A stretch of 64,000 bases of DNA from Patagioenas fasciata (GCF_037038585.1 NC_092520.1:121800001-121864000), one strand, 5' to 3'. Shown: positions 50,627 through 63,254, numbered from the stretch's first letter. Translations and numbers: made by a program. The notes: generated from the letters alone by a model not told the origin.

Positions 50627-53600
50627 CTGCTTAAGAAGAGTGTCATGGGAATATGCATGTTAAAAGATGAAATGTGCACTCTAGCAGAAAAGACTGTACC
50701 AGCTAAAGAGAGAGCAGGCAAATGTGAAACTACTCACAGCTCCCTAAATGACTAGCTCTTAACATTCAGGCAAGGCATGGGAGACATTAGCCATGCACTG
50801 CGTTTTCTAATTTATGCTTTTCTGAGGCTAGGGGAATGAATTTTGTGGTTGACAAGTGCCCACTCAGACACCTTTGGCTTCTCAACTGCAGCCCCTAGTG
50901 GGGTGATATTTAGAGAAAACACATCAGTGATATCAGTGACATAATCACGGAGGGTAAAGAGAGGTCAGACATCATTGGGTCACATCAATACCTGGGTACC
51001 AGAAAAGGAATTTTAGGAAGTGCTCATTTGCTGCAGCAAAAGCAATAACCACAAGCAGAGCTTCCCACAGAATATTTTCTGACCTCGCCTGTGTTATCTG
51101 TCTGGTGACAGCAACAGCCACTTTGGAGAATCATAAAACCAGACAACAAATACTACCATAGTGGAAATAACTACAGTGAAGATTACTGGGTCACAGTCAG
51201 TCTGGCCACGTTCAGTACATGAGGTTTTGCAGTGCCAGTCTTTTCACCCGGCAGTTCTATGTGACTGACCCTTTTCTTGCTTCCATTCACTGTCCCAATT
51301 TTGCTTCCCTCTGCCAATGATGCTCAGCTTACCTTTCCTGCAAACATGCTTGCATTTATCCTCCTCATCCCTCCCTCCTCAGCTGTTCCTTGCTGCCATG
51401 ATTTTGTCTCATTAATCTCCCAAAAAGCAGTCCATGATGGACAACAATCGTGTATGCAGCCATAGGTTTTTTTCATTAAATATGAAGCCTAATCTGACAG
51501 GCGAACATTTTCACCAATTGTCTTAGTAAATCACTGCGATCCCACTTCCCTCCTTTGTCACTGAACTTCGGCATTTTACTTTGTCATCTCCACTTGCTGC
51601 CATCACGTCTGCTTAGGCTGCGAGCTATTCAGAATAAGAGTGTTGTTTTTCTGTACAGCAAGACACTTAATAAGTGAAAGGTTCTGTAAAGTAATGAAGA
51701 TTCTTCTCAAGTCTCAGTTAATACATTGGTGATTTTAAAGCAGTTCCTAACAGACAGGCAGGCACATAAATGCCTGGCAGAAATTGGTGTTCACAGCAAG
51801 AAGGTCATGGACTGAAAAGGCCCTAAAGACTAGCCATTTTGATGCACTCAAGAACAACCAGCATGAAATTGGTTCAATTTTCTTTTAAAGGATTAAAAAA
51901 GCACCTAACCACAGCCAAACTCTGCTCCCATGGAAGTCAAAAGCTTTGCCATTCACATTAATGCAAAAAATTGGACAAATGCCAAGTGCTTTCCACTGTT
52001 CTATCCCACACACCTGGTTTATATTCAACATATGCACCCATATATCTTAATGACTGCACTTCAGCTAGCATTACTAATAAAAAACAAATAAAACTGCAGA
52101 AGAGACCAATATTTTTCACTTAATCTTTATGATGCTTATTTATTAGCCATTCAGTCTTGTAAGCATTGCGGTATTTCCCAATGTGAAATAAAATAAAGTA
52201 AAAACATAAACATAAATGAAACATAAAAGCATAAAATAAATGAAACAAGCAAAAATACATCTTTAGCTACTGCTGAAATCAGAATACCAACTCTGCAAGA
52301 GAAAGCATTAACATTGCAGCAGTACTGTGCGAGATAATTAAACTCGCCTTACTATTTGTTCTGCAGCCTCTTTCTCTGGTATTTCAAGGACCATACAGAT
52401 GCTTCCGAGACACGTGTCAGAAGGTGTGTGGCCACATGTCCAGACTCACTTGGTGCTCAAAAATGAATGGCCATGAACTCAGTACCTCTACATGTTGTTG
52501 AGATGGCAGGAAAACAAGGTCTTATTAGTCCCACACATTTTCTGTGTTTAGCATGGCAGCAGTTGTCACATTTGCAGAGCAGGCAGCTTTTGCATTAATG
52601 ATAGGCAGAAAATGACTCAGGGAAGTGGAGGTAACAGTAGCATGGGCTGAAGTGGACAGAGAGGATGCATGCTTACTGTAGATGTTACCTACCTGTTTCT
52701 TTTTACTCTAAAATTCCTCTTACTTTTGAAGTGAAGCATAACTGGCACTGCAGAGTGCTTCAGATTCACCACTTTATTTCAGGCAACAAAGAAATAAGAG
52801 GGTCCTCCCAAGTCAAGTTATTATCCCCTAAATACAGCCCAGGAAAGAAATTTCTGCCTAGATGATACATTGCTTAAGGGGCACTGCTGCATATTGAAAT
52901 ACGGAGAAACAAGACTAAAGGGTGAAAATGTTTTGAGTGGTGGAACTTGAAACAAGGTGGTGGAGGTGAGGGGTGACAATTCCCTCCCAGATGGTATTGG
53001 TGTCCTGTAGTTGAGTGGAGTCTGCCAAACTGAAAAGGTCTGCCTTTCCAAGAGTATCCTAAACTGCAGGCCACTTTAAAAGATACCTCAAGCTAGATAT
53101 CCAAATATTTCTGAGAATGTGAGCTGCCAGCATGGGAGGGCAGAGGCAGGTGGGCAGGGCAAGGAGCAGGTGCCCTGCCAGTTGGTGGGTAGGAAGATAA
53201 CCCATCACCAAGGCAGAGAAAGACATTTTCTGACAATAAAAAAAACCCCAAACTGATAAACAAAATATCCCCCTGAAATGTCAGCTCTGCAGGACGTGGT
53301 TGTTCCTTGTTTTCCAGCAAGTACCAAGGCAGCATCTAAAAAGGCGCTTTGTGATAATTTTCCCTTTTCAAGTAGCTGTGGTCTAACACAGTGTTTTGTG
53401 CCTCCTGTGAAGATGCAGGCATTGTCCTCTGGCAGTACCTGCTGGGAAAACATGACATACTCTCAACTAATCTTTTCTAACAGGGAGAAAATGACCTCTT
53501 GTGTGAAAGGTTTTCCCAGATTTATGCCTCAGTTTACCCAGCAGGACAAATATGATTGCCAGAAGAAAACTAAAAACTAGTTCAAAATGAAAAAACACCA

Positions 53601-55491
53601 CCAGCTCAGATCCTTACCCACTCAGCAAGACTCACTGCAGGATGTCTTCAGAGGCTTTGGGTGAAGGCTCAATGAGATATTTCTAGTATAACCTGCTAAA
53701 TTTCTAAGTATTGCAAGGAAGAGTGACAGTACAGAGCCGTGGGGTCCAGCACTTCTGTTAACTTGCTATGTAAGCTTAAACTTGCCAACTGTTTTTAGGA
53801 CACAAGTGAAGATATTCTGGCAGGAATTAACCGCAGTGTTAAGGACTAGGTATGAATGGAAAGGGTTGACTATGAAACAGTAGCCTCAACCTCACCCAGA
53901 AACTGATGAAAATTACACATATGACCAAGTTGCAGTATGCAGTACGTAGTTTTCAAAATTATTTCTGGTGAAACAACTGCTGAGCCAAGGGGAGGTTGCT
54001 TGTCTTCCCCCCCGTGACTGAATGCCACAGTGATGCCCTCCTCCCTGGATGAGCTGGCAGGATTATCTGGGCAGCATGGCACAGCTCCAGGTGCTGCTGG
54101 CCCTGCAGGTGAGCTGCTCCCTGTCCCTTCTACTCCCAACCTGCCTCTCGCTGCTGACTGCTCTTCACATTCTGCTCCTCCTCCCTCTGTTAACCAATCT
54201 GGCCAGCTATTTCCCTTGTCTCTTTGTCCTCTTGGCCTTTTTCTTTCAGAAATATCTACCAAAATTAACAAAACCCCATGCAAAAAAAAATACTTTAGGC
54301 CTTCTCAGTGCCTGCTTTAAAGTATCTCTCTCTTCTTCTCAATGATATGTCTGAAAAAATTTCTTTTGTTATTAGAATCCACTCTCCCCAGTGTGGCCCT
54401 TAGTCTCCAGGCTTACACAAGGCATTGCTTTCAAATAAGCTTTTTAACATAATTCTTAAGCTAGCCAAAAGGCAGCAATCCTGCCTTGACCTGCAGCTCC
54501 ACTGAGATTAATGGGCCCCTGGTCCCATTAATGGGTTCATCTTTAGACCTCTTCCTAATCTTTCCACTCCTTTTATCCTGGCCTTCCTACTGTTTAATTT
54601 CAACTCCAGACAGGTCAATCTTATTTTTCAGAATATCATTAATTTGCTTTGGAACAGACTAGTTTTCACTTTCAAAAGAATCTATGGGCAGTCAGAAGAA
54701 GCACAGACCATGACAGCCTGTGAAAACAATACTAGCTGTGGAGTATGGCACTTCGAAGCCTACAGCCACACGTGGTCATGCATGGGGACAAAAATGGGAG
54801 CAAGAGGACAATGGCCCTTAATTTCTTCACTTCCTGAAAGTCTTAAGACAGACTGGTATCCCAGGGAAACACACCAGTGAATGAAGACAAAGACTTGGCT
54901 AGCTAAAATCATAAAGCTTTCCTTCAGACCCCCCAAAGCAGTTGCAAGTCTGCTGGGGAAGAAGCAGCCAAGGAGAGTGTCACAGCTAGAGAAGTATAAG
55001 TAGCAAAGTAGAAATCCAAAATAAATTAAAAATGTATACAAAGAGATGAGACTTTAGGAATTCTGAATTCCTAATTTATCTGGTGATGATAAATCATTTT
55101 TCTGGGAGGCTGAGAATTATTAAACTCTATGTGTGGTCACCACTTATAAAAACTACCAAACTCTTCTCTGTTTTACTAGTTTCCACCAAATTAGGAACCT
55201 ATAAATACTTCAGCTTCCTCTGGATGCTTGGGACTGGCCAGGTGCAGCATCCAAAACTTCTCATGCTAGACTCAGATGAAGAGACATCGCACACAAGGTA
55301 CATACAGGCTTGCAAACTTAGGTAGTCTATGAAACTGAGTACCGACTATTTTTTTCCGTTAATAACTCTTTGTATTATTGCAGGTTTTAATGCTTCAAAG
55401 TGCTAAGGGAACATAAAACTAGCACCTTAAATTATTGCCTTATATGTGTGGACATAGCCTGACAGTTTGTTTCCAGGGTACACTTTTGTAA
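50627..55491. other. Unique DNA with GC-richer patches
   Basis: 52180-52255 is AT-rich with AAATAAA/AAACATAAA words. 53120-53180 and 54000-54250 are GC-richer. In the latter, an acceptor-like site (ending at about 54018) and a CTGCAG|GTGAGC donor (exon edge 54108) bracket about 90 bp that is open in two frames. The downstream leucine-rich open frame comes from a CT-rich stretch and is likely an artefact. ATTAATGGG and its reverse complement CCCATTAAT form a 9-bp inverted repeat at 54507-54515 and 54524-54532. Confidence 0.35.
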
Positions 55492-55890
55492 TCACAGAAT
55501 CAGCTGGGTTGGAAAAGACCTCAGAGATCATCAAGCCCAACCCTTGGTCCAGCTCCAGTCCATTTACTAGATCATGGCACTAAGTGCTATGTCCAATCTC
55601 AGTTTAAAAACCTCCAGGGACGGTGAGTCCACCACCTCCCTGGGCAGGCCATTCCAATGCCTGACCACTCTCTCTGTAAAGAATTTCTTCCTAATATCCA
55701 GCCTAAATTTCCACTGGCAGATTTTAAGCCCATGCCCCCTTGTCCTACTGCTGACTGCCTGGGAGAAGAGACCAATCCTCACCTGGCTACAGCTTCCCTT
55801 CAGGTAGTTATAGAGAGTGATGAGGTCACCTCTAAGCCTCCTCTTCTCCAGACTAAACAACCCCACCTCCCTCTGCCTCTCCCCATAGGT
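55492..55890 (-). mobile_element. CR1 LINE 3' end with open RT C-terminus
   Basis: This is a 5'-truncated CR1 on the minus strand. On the plus strand it starts with the reversed CR1 end (AATCACAGAATCAGCTGGGT, then TTGGAAAAGACCTCAGAGAT). It continues through CACCACCTCCCTGGGCAGGC and TGATGAGGTCACCTCTAAGC to TCTCCCCATAGG near 55890. On the minus strand, 55866 down to 55567 is an uninterrupted frame of about 99 codons ending in a stop. It carries the standard CR1 C-terminal signature: [13 protein letters not shown], then [34 protein letters not shown] and RLDIAL. The intact frame and clean motifs show that it is younger than the copy at 851-1364, and the different 3' sequence suggests a different subfamily. 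It has lost most of ORF2 and all upstream sequence, so it cannot move by itself. Confidence 0.95.
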
Positions 55891-57105
55891 CAGTTAAGGA
55901 ATTTATCTTCTTCAGAATTAGAAAACGGAAGTTTAATAACCTGGCTAGCCCAAATCAGAAAACAGCTTAAGCATTAACAATGTGTTGGAAAAAAATCCCA
56001 AAGTTTTCAAAAACATTAAGTTTTTATTTAAACATGTGTTTCAACATTTGTACATATCATAGCCACAAAAAGCTTGGGCCAGATACTTTTTCCATTCTGT
56101 TCCCCTTTTTCACTCTCCTGATGCTGATGGGCCAAACCATGAAAATGTCTTCACTGTCCCTCACCCCCAATAGCTCTGGCTCCTCAGCCACCCAAGCACA
56201 GAGCCCTGCTCCCCATCTCCCACCAGCTCCATGGTGCTCAGCTGCTAAGCTTTGGCCACAGGTGCTGCTGGGGGGACACCAAACCCTGGCACAGGGTGGT
56301 AGCACACACCTGCAGAAACCCACCTTTCCCAGTGCTGCAAGTGTTTTGGCAGCACGCAGCTTCCCTTGGCTCTAGGTGAGGTCAAAACCGCTCCTCTGAC
56401 ATTCAGAGACAGGGGAAATCAGTCTCTGTCAACTGGCTGTCAGAGACTACTGCATGTTATCTTCAGGGATTTAATTAGTTGTTGGCTATTCCCAGTGTGA
56501 TCACCCAGTGGCAATTATTATGCCTAGGAAGTTCCTTTCATAGTGAACTCATGTTCTAAAGATTTCAGTAGATTCAGGTTCCTCTCTGAAATTTGGAAAG
56601 TCCAGTTCTTGACCTGAGAAAGACTGAATTTCACAGGGAATATCAAAGGGATGTGAAACAACCTGAGACCATGAGTAAAAAAATAAAATTTGTGAGAAAC
56701 GCATGCCTTTTTCACATTTCTCTGATCCAGTTGCAGCCCCTAACCCATTTACTATTATTATGCTGTGTATTTGAACTGCAAAGGCTACACAGCTCTTCTT
56801 GATGTTGTTATTTATATGCCATTTGTGCTAAAAACTGAGGCAGTTGGGTTTTTTTCTTCTCACAGAGATCAGTTTCCCAATTCTTTTGAGTGTAAAATTT
56901 CCATTTGTTTTGATCATTTGTGTTTTAATATAAAAGAGTCATGTTAATTACAAGCAGACTTTACTTCTTTAACACCTTTCAGTCCTAAAACTCAGTGTTT
57001 TTTTCCTCTTGCTTAATCCACATTGTGATTTTCTATTTTACTGTGAAGTCATATATTGCATTTTAATAAGTCACTGTAAACTGGCATTTGCCTGTTGTTT
57101 TTCAG
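55891..57105. other. Unique DNA, GC-richer patch at 56100-56370
   Basis: No repeat was recognised after the CR1. The 56100-56370 patch is GC-richer and carries open frames on both strands (88 and 131 codons) without domains. The last 45 bases lead into a clear polypyrimidine tract and AG (CCTGTTGTTTTTCAG) at the candidate exon. Confidence 0.4.
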
Positions 57106-57185
57106 AATCTTATGTGGAATTACCTAGTTGTCGAAACATTGTTCAGTCTGTTTCTGAATTGGAAGATGCAGTTGTCAACAAACAG
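57106..57185 (+). CDS. Candidate internal coding exon, gene unknown
   Basis: Eighty bases are bounded by a strong acceptor (CCTGTTGTTTTTCAG, ending 57105) and a CAG|GTGAAT donor at 57186. Read with two bases completing a split codon, the exon gives 26 codons with no stop, from SYVELPSCRNIVQSV to ELEDAVVNKQ. It would enter in phase 1 and leave in phase 0. The acidic and hydrophobic residue mix and the exact use of both splice edges look more like a real exon than the other open frames here. The donor lacks the usual G at +5. I do not recognise the protein family and no partner exon was identified in the window. If real, it places at least this end of the window inside a plus-strand gene with very long introns. 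Confidence 0.27.
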
Positions 57186-58231
57186 GTGAATCAGGCTCAG
57201 ATTGCTCCACATGGCATTACACTGGGAGTAGGATGTCTCCCCTGAATAATGTGTTGGTTTGAGTGTGCTCCAGGATGACAGAAGGACCAGCATCATGGCT
57301 TATCCTGTTTTATTACAGCACCATGGTTCTGCTAACATGAATTTCTCTGTGATGGAGATGAGTTGCCTAAAGCTTTCATCAACATTTATTAAATTTGAGG
57401 TAAAACATTGTCTGAACACCTCAGGTTTGATATATAAAACTGTCTTGGATGTTAGAGACCTGCTGACATTAAAGCTGGATCTGCTCTGGCACTGCACATC
57501 CGTCAAGCACTCTGAGAACTAATTTTCAAAGTGTCTCAAATTTGGTACCTGAAGTAAGTGGAAACTTGTGACTCCACACAGTGCCTCAGCTCTGTGCCTG
57601 TGAATCAGAGTGACTGCACCCATCGCATGGGAAAATACAGTGAAGGGACCATGGAAATCCATACTGCAGAGGGATCAATAGTTTTTTCAGTCTTAATAAT
57701 GAGTAATGAAGTAGTTCAAATGGCAAAGAAGTTATTTGCACTTTGGACTCTATGCTAAGTGTCAGAAAGAGAGGACTTTTTGGCATGATCTGTTAAAGCA
57801 CCGACAGCTTTTAAGGTGAGGTGGAAAGTTCAGCCTCCAGAGAGGGCAATTGTTCCTTGTAACCGAAGAGCTCAGAAGGAAAATTGTTACTCTCAGCTGA
57901 AAATTTAAGCTGAAACAGAATCATACCACCAGAAAGACTGTTTGCACAGTTCTGCTTTATAGTTACTGTCTTTTGATATTTGGGAGAGTATTAACATGCC
58001 ATGGTGTTCAGGAGCCCTCTCCAATTTATCCACTTGACTTCTCACATCTTTTCTTACCACCTGAACTCTTATAACATTCTTAATCAAAGGTCACAGGAGA
58101 CACTGATACACAGGCAAGGCATGGCATGGTTATCACAGCTGATAAATCCAGGCCCCTTCTAACACTTCGGAATCTCTCAGAAGAGAGAAGCGGGACTTAG
58201 GGATATTGTTAGTTGTTTTCAAGCAAATTCT
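57186..58231. other. Unique non-coding DNA
   Basis: Would be intron if the candidate exon just upstream is real. Open frames of 60-87 codons are present without motifs. No repeat was recognised. Confidence 0.4.
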
Positions 58232-58320
58232 TACATCTACATATATTCAAATCCCTATATATAAACACTTATATAAATTTATACGTGTATATTTACACAC
58301 ATGTATATATTTGCACATTA
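58232..58320. repeat. Degenerate TA/CA-rich tract
   Basis: Alternating ACATATAT, TATATAAA, GTGTATAT and ACACACATGTATATAT words without a constant unit. This is a decayed dinucleotide repeat. Confidence 0.7.
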
Positions 58321-59701
58321 TAATTCAGTAGATTCTAGGAAGACTGCAACTACTTCCCAGTTCATTTTTTCAAGTAACTAAAAAGCCAGCACCGAAGAGC
58401 AAAAAAAAATTAAATTAATGTTTCCCATTTCCAATCCAAATGAAAAAATCCCTCCCTTTTACACTGCAAAACTGAATAATTCATTTTCAAAACAAAAAAC
58501 TTTTCAAGTATGTTTTGAAATGCTCATGGGAGAGACATCATATTTCATTCTGCCCTAGCTTTTGCTGTCTTGCTCAATATGACAAAAGTCAAAAGCAAAA
58601 GAACAGGAATAAAATGTTGTCTCTTGGAGGATAAATCCTCTTGCATCATCACTGTGAACCACCTGCCATGCATTTTTAAACATCTTGCCCCTAACATCAG
58701 CATTAAGTGTCCACAGGAAGCATCTTGCAGGAAGCACTCAGGATCTCAGGCTTTTATCAACAGATTGGACCAACTTCTGGAAAATACCACTCTAACAGCC
58801 CCTTGCTGGGTGAATCTAGAGACAATTAACATGCATTTTGAAAAAGGGTCATCTAGGGGTGTGGTTTTTTACAATGGTGGTGACTATGGCCTTCAATTAT
58901 GTTCAGCATGTGAATACATTACATTTACTACCTGAGGGTTTCAAAATAATTTTTGCCTTAAGGGAAGTATTTAACTGATAGAGAAAATGAGGCACAGAAA
59001 AGGTCAGCGAATCCCTCCAGCTTGCCTGCCTGGCTCTGGCAGACCTGCATGAAGGGAATAAGGCACACAGGACTATTTCCTCCTCCCCGATGTATTGCAG
59101 GGTTTAGTATATAACTTCCTTCAGCCTCCAGCGCCCTGTTCCTCAGAAAGAGTCACACGGTGCTCCCAAAAGCTGAGGATGTTCTTAATGTCCTTACCAG
59201 AATAATGAGATTGAGCTAGTACTAAGAAAAGCCACACTACAAAAACCTTTTACAAATAGTAAAACAAAACTGTCTCCAGGTGAAACACGTAAATAATGGG
59301 GAAAATGGGACATTTGAGATCAAAATTCTGACAATGCCATGCCAATAAGAAAAATAATAGAAGGCTTAAGAATATGTAGTAACCTCTTGAGTCTTTGGAT
59401 CTTCTCTACACATCCCATCATGCTTTATCATGCACAGCTCCCCTGCTGCAGCCATTCTCATTAAAGGTGAGCTGTGCGCCTTTTTTTTTTTTCAGGTATT
59501 TCTGATGCATTTATTGCAGAGAGGCATACTTATTTTTCTGTGCAACACTCTCTATTTTGCCCCTGTATCCTCTGTTGCTTTCCTGATGCTTCTTTTTTCC
59601 CTCACGTGTGTTCGTTTATTCCCTCTTCCATGCTTTGTTCTTGGGCTTGTTCTGGTTTGAATTACAAAGAAATGATAAATCCTCTTCGGGTTTGTTACAA
59701 A
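58321..59701. other. Unique non-coding DNA
   Basis: A plus-strand open frame of 121 codons (58570-58935) is within chance expectation and has no recognised domain. A T12 run followed by CAG lies at about 59482-59496; it looks like an acceptor, but no exon pairs with it. Confidence 0.4.
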
Positions 59702-59729
59702 AATGCTTCATCTTGTATTATGAAGCATT
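59702..59729. repeat. 10-bp perfect stem with 8-nt loop
   Basis: AATGCTTCAT (59702-59711) and ATGAAGCATT (59720-59729) are exact reverse complements around CTTGTATT. The stem is too short for a microRNA precursor, and no T-run or other context suggests an RNA gene. Confidence 0.95.
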
Positions 59730-62286
59730 GACCCATTGTAACTGAAGGCTCTTTTCAGATTTAAATGGTGAATTTCTTCCAATTTGACCTGCTGTGTCCT
59801 TTACTAACATGATATTAGAGCAGAAAAGACATCAAGATCTGTTGTAGGATGCAGAAAGGACTGGTATCTTACAAAGTGAGTTGCTTTCAATTTCATCTGA
59901 CTATATATGATTCGGGGACACTTCTTCCTTCACAGGAGTACTGAGTGTAGCATAAAGTCTCACCTCATGCAAAGAAGCTCTTCCCCATAACAAATAAGAA
60001 TTTGCCTTCTCCTCTTTAAAGCAAATGAGAAAACTCCAGCTGATATTGACCACAAGGAAGACAATAAGATTTTGATACTTACACATATAGGCACATATAT
60101 AGAGACACAAAATACATAATCATATTGAGAAGCACATAAAACATATTATAAAGCCCTGACATATTAACAACTGAGCTGCTGCGTTCATTTGCACCCCATC
60201 AAAGAAAAATACTGTTTCATAAGCACATGCAAAGGTTCATGCAGGGGGACATTTGACCCTGGGAAACTATGTTGCTAAGATACAAGGGGTTTATTTCTGT
60301 ATTTTCCATATTCACCCGTTTTTCCAGGAAAAATCAGTTTTTATTCAGAAGGATAACCTGCCATATTCTATTCCATTGGTAAATCATCTGCTTTCTGAGC
60401 ATAAGGGGCTCTTCACTCTCTCCTGACTTTAGCACCTCTGTTTTCTAAGGTACCTGTTACTGTTTCAGGAGAGTGCTCTTTGTCTATTTAAAATTCACTT
60501 GTTTACCCTTTAAAAATCCCATGCTCAGAAAAGGTTGAATGATGTAGTTTCTTTTTTGCTCCTGTTCAATTTTCTTGTAATGAAAAGCTTTATCCTCCAT
60601 ACAATACAAAAAATGTTATTTAAATACTGAATAAGCATCATTCTTAAAATCGTCTGAAAGCCCAGCAGAGTTACCAGGTCAAAATGACCACATAACAGCG
60701 GATTTCTGGCTGCTCTGGGAAAATCTTTTTCTGTGGAGACCCATCTTAACATTCCAGCACCACAGCAATCATGCCCAAATTACCTGAGCTTTCTGCAAAC
60801 ACTAGCTTTGGCCCCAAGATGACAATGACCTGTTTGACCCTTTTCTGTTCAGTCTAGAGCACAGGTACAGGCACACTAGAAAATCTGCTTTTTGGGGCTA
60901 GATATAAGGGAATCCATCAACGTGTGATCATCTTATCAGTTCCCTCCCCTTTAACAATGAAGAAGGCATATTAGTCAGTGGCTGAAAGACAGACAATCCT
61001 GATAAAATATCTTGTTTTCAGTAAAGTTTACAATACCTAACTACCTGAACTGGGAATCAGTGGGTGAAAAAGAATTATTGAGTTTCTTATTTGCTCTCAT
61101 TTATTGTCACTGCTGGGGGGTGACAGAGTTAATATGATTTAGAGAAATCTGATTTCGGTCTGCAGAACTTTATCTCAAGCAAGACAGACACCAGCATTGG
61201 CACATATTTGGTAACTGATGTGAAATTTGCAGTTCAGGTTACTGTTTCTTCTTGTGGACAAATTCATTGAGGGGTGAGGAAAGAATGAAAAGAAAGGGAG
61301 AGGAGGGAAAAATAAAATGTTTAATTTTGTCACAGGCTCACTCTTGCTCTAGTGAACAGCAAGATCTCCAAGTGTTTCCATTATCTGTGCCTGGCTTTCA
61401 GAGTAAAACACACCATGACATTTCCCATGCTCAAAAGTCACCGCTGGCTGACTTACAAAGACAAGCCACAACAAGCCATCCTCAGGTACCTTTTCTTAAG
61501 ACAGGTGAAATAAGTGCTTTGCAGGGAAGAATATAACGATCTAAGCATAAACATAATTCTAGGTCCCCAGATAAAATGAGATTAAATATGTCTGTGGGTA
61601 TGAGAGAGATAACACCTCCCCCCACCCCAAGTTACTTCCAGATCTACTTAATATTGATTCAAATACTGTAAATACTTACATCTGTTGCTTTTGGATGCAG
61701 AGATGTTGACTGTCATTCAAAACCTCATTAAGCAGCCAGTAGACATCTCCACTGCAAGGAACAAGTAATGACATCAGGAAAATCTCATGACTTGTCAAAG
61801 AATAAGTGTACAAGACATGCAAGAACAGTGGCTGCCTTTTCTTCTTTGTGATGGAGCATGACTCATTATGTGCTCCTTGTTCTTTGACACACACACACCT
61901 TTGTACTCTCTAAGGGAAAGGGCAATATGTGGCAGAAGGAAACACCTGAAGAAACAAATAAGATAAAAGAGAGAAGACACTGTAACATGAGCATATCTGT
62001 ATTAATGTACAGGCATTTTAATCAGCTAGTAGTAAGCTCTGAAATCCAAAGACAGAGCTGACAATACTGATGAACACATTAATAATACCTGCTGTAAAAT
62101 AAAGTTGCATCGCAGAAGACGGTGACAACCAGAGTTTCTTGAAACCAGCTAACTCTGGGAGGTGGAAATACAATGAAAAGAAGAAGATAATATAGGGCAA
62201 TAGTTTCCATGTCCAACCAAAACCTCATGTCAGGTGCCCTGGCAATGAACATTACATTGATATAATTTCCAGTGTAAATTAATGTT
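59730..62286. other. Unique non-coding DNA
   Basis: No recognised gene or interspersed repeat. A short (CA)n is present at about 61890-61899. Confidence 0.45.
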
Positions 62287-62315
62287 TACACACACACATA
62301 TATATATATATATAA
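62287..62315. repeat. (AC)5(AT)n microsatellite
   Basis: Five AC units run into about eight AT units. Degenerate TGTGTG words follow at 62386-62430, possibly part of the same decayed repeat region. Confidence 0.93.
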
Positions 62316-63170
62316 AGGAGAAAGAAAAACATTTGAAAAAAAGAAAAAAAGGATAAAGATTTCGTACCTGCTAATAACTTGCATGTGTCTTCTGTGTGAA
62401 TGTGTGTGTAGATATAAATATGTGTGTATGCATTAGATGAGTATATTAATAATGAATACTCCAAATACACATAAAATAAAGGTAGGAAAGAACCTCTTCC
62501 AGACTGCTGATATCATGCACAAGTGAAACCGTGAGCTTCTTGCAGCCAGCAGAAAATGGAATGAAATCCCGAGAGAGTACAAAGGAAGCTACAGATGAGG
62601 AAACTGGTGTGCTATGCCTACCACTTGTGTGATGCAAGACCCACATGTCGTGTCCGTGGCTGAGACCAGAATCAGTGTTTCAAAATGCATGGGTAAAACA
62701 GCTCAGACAACATCTCTGCCCATGGTGGTTGGGGCAGACAGTGGAGCTGAGGCAGCAACAGTGTTGTTCTATCAAAGGTTGAGCTAGTACAACTGTATTC
62801 CCAGTGTGGGAAAGACTTAAGATCTTTGTGACTGTCTGGTTAGATTTTTAGTGGCTTAACTGGTTTTGTTGTTGAAGGTAAACAACAATGAGCTTCTCAT
62901 GCTGTTTTCATTCCTGTTATTCTCTAATTATCTCATTGAGGTTTTTCTGAAGAAGACTGAAAATCCTCTTGGAATGCACCTTAAAAAAAAAAAAAAAAAG
63001 GGTCAACTTCTCTTCTATTCCAGGGTGGTAAGCAGCTCTGATGCTTGGGGAGGGCTGCAATCTTCTAGACAGTTCAACTGGCATGAATCCCATGTTTTGT
63101 ATGTGCAAAGCTGGATGCCTGAGCATGCAATATCCTCTCCTTCCTCATTTTAATTGAATGCCTGTGATAA
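62316..63170. other. Unique non-coding DNA
   Basis: Contains an A17 run (62983-62999). No transposon end or gene was recognised next to it. Confidence 0.5.
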
Positions 63171-63254
63171 TACAGGACGTTTCAAAAAGATGGACCTAGT
63201 GTCAAAGCAAAGTTATTTCAAATTGAGTCTACCATCTTTTTGAAACACCCTGTA
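63171..63254. mobile_element. Mariner-like miniature inverted-repeat transposon (MITE)
   Basis: The left end TACAGGACGTTTCAAAAAG continues ATGG. It matches, at 21 of 23 positions, the reverse complement of the right end (right end read outward: TACAGGGTGTTTCAAAAAG, then ATGG). Both ends fall on TA, the target dinucleotide of Tc1/mariner transposons, so the element is about 80 bp plus the TA duplication. The roughly 37-bp middle is itself weakly symmetrical (a TCAAA word on the left, TTTCAAATTGA on the right), so most of the element can fold back. Size and layout resemble mariner-derived miniature elements such as primate MADE1. There is no transposase, so movement would have needed one supplied from elsewhere. 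The family name is not known to me. Confidence 0.8.

Noticed and set aside
51786-51840. Faint resemblance to a reversed CR1 end (GACTGAAAAGGCCCTAAAGAC)
   Set aside because: Too many mismatches and no neighbouring CR1 sequence; needs alignment before calling.
54049-54345. Leucine-rich hydrophobic frame resembling a multi-pass membrane protein
   Set aside because: It comes from a CT-rich stretch, which gives Leu/Ser/Phe codons by composition alone.
58570-58935. 121-codon plus-strand open frame near the candidate exon
   Set aside because: No acceptor at its start, no domain, and chance length.
59811-59860. Faint resemblance to a CR1 end (GCAGAAAAGACATCAAGATC)
   Set aside because: Short match only, with no continuation.
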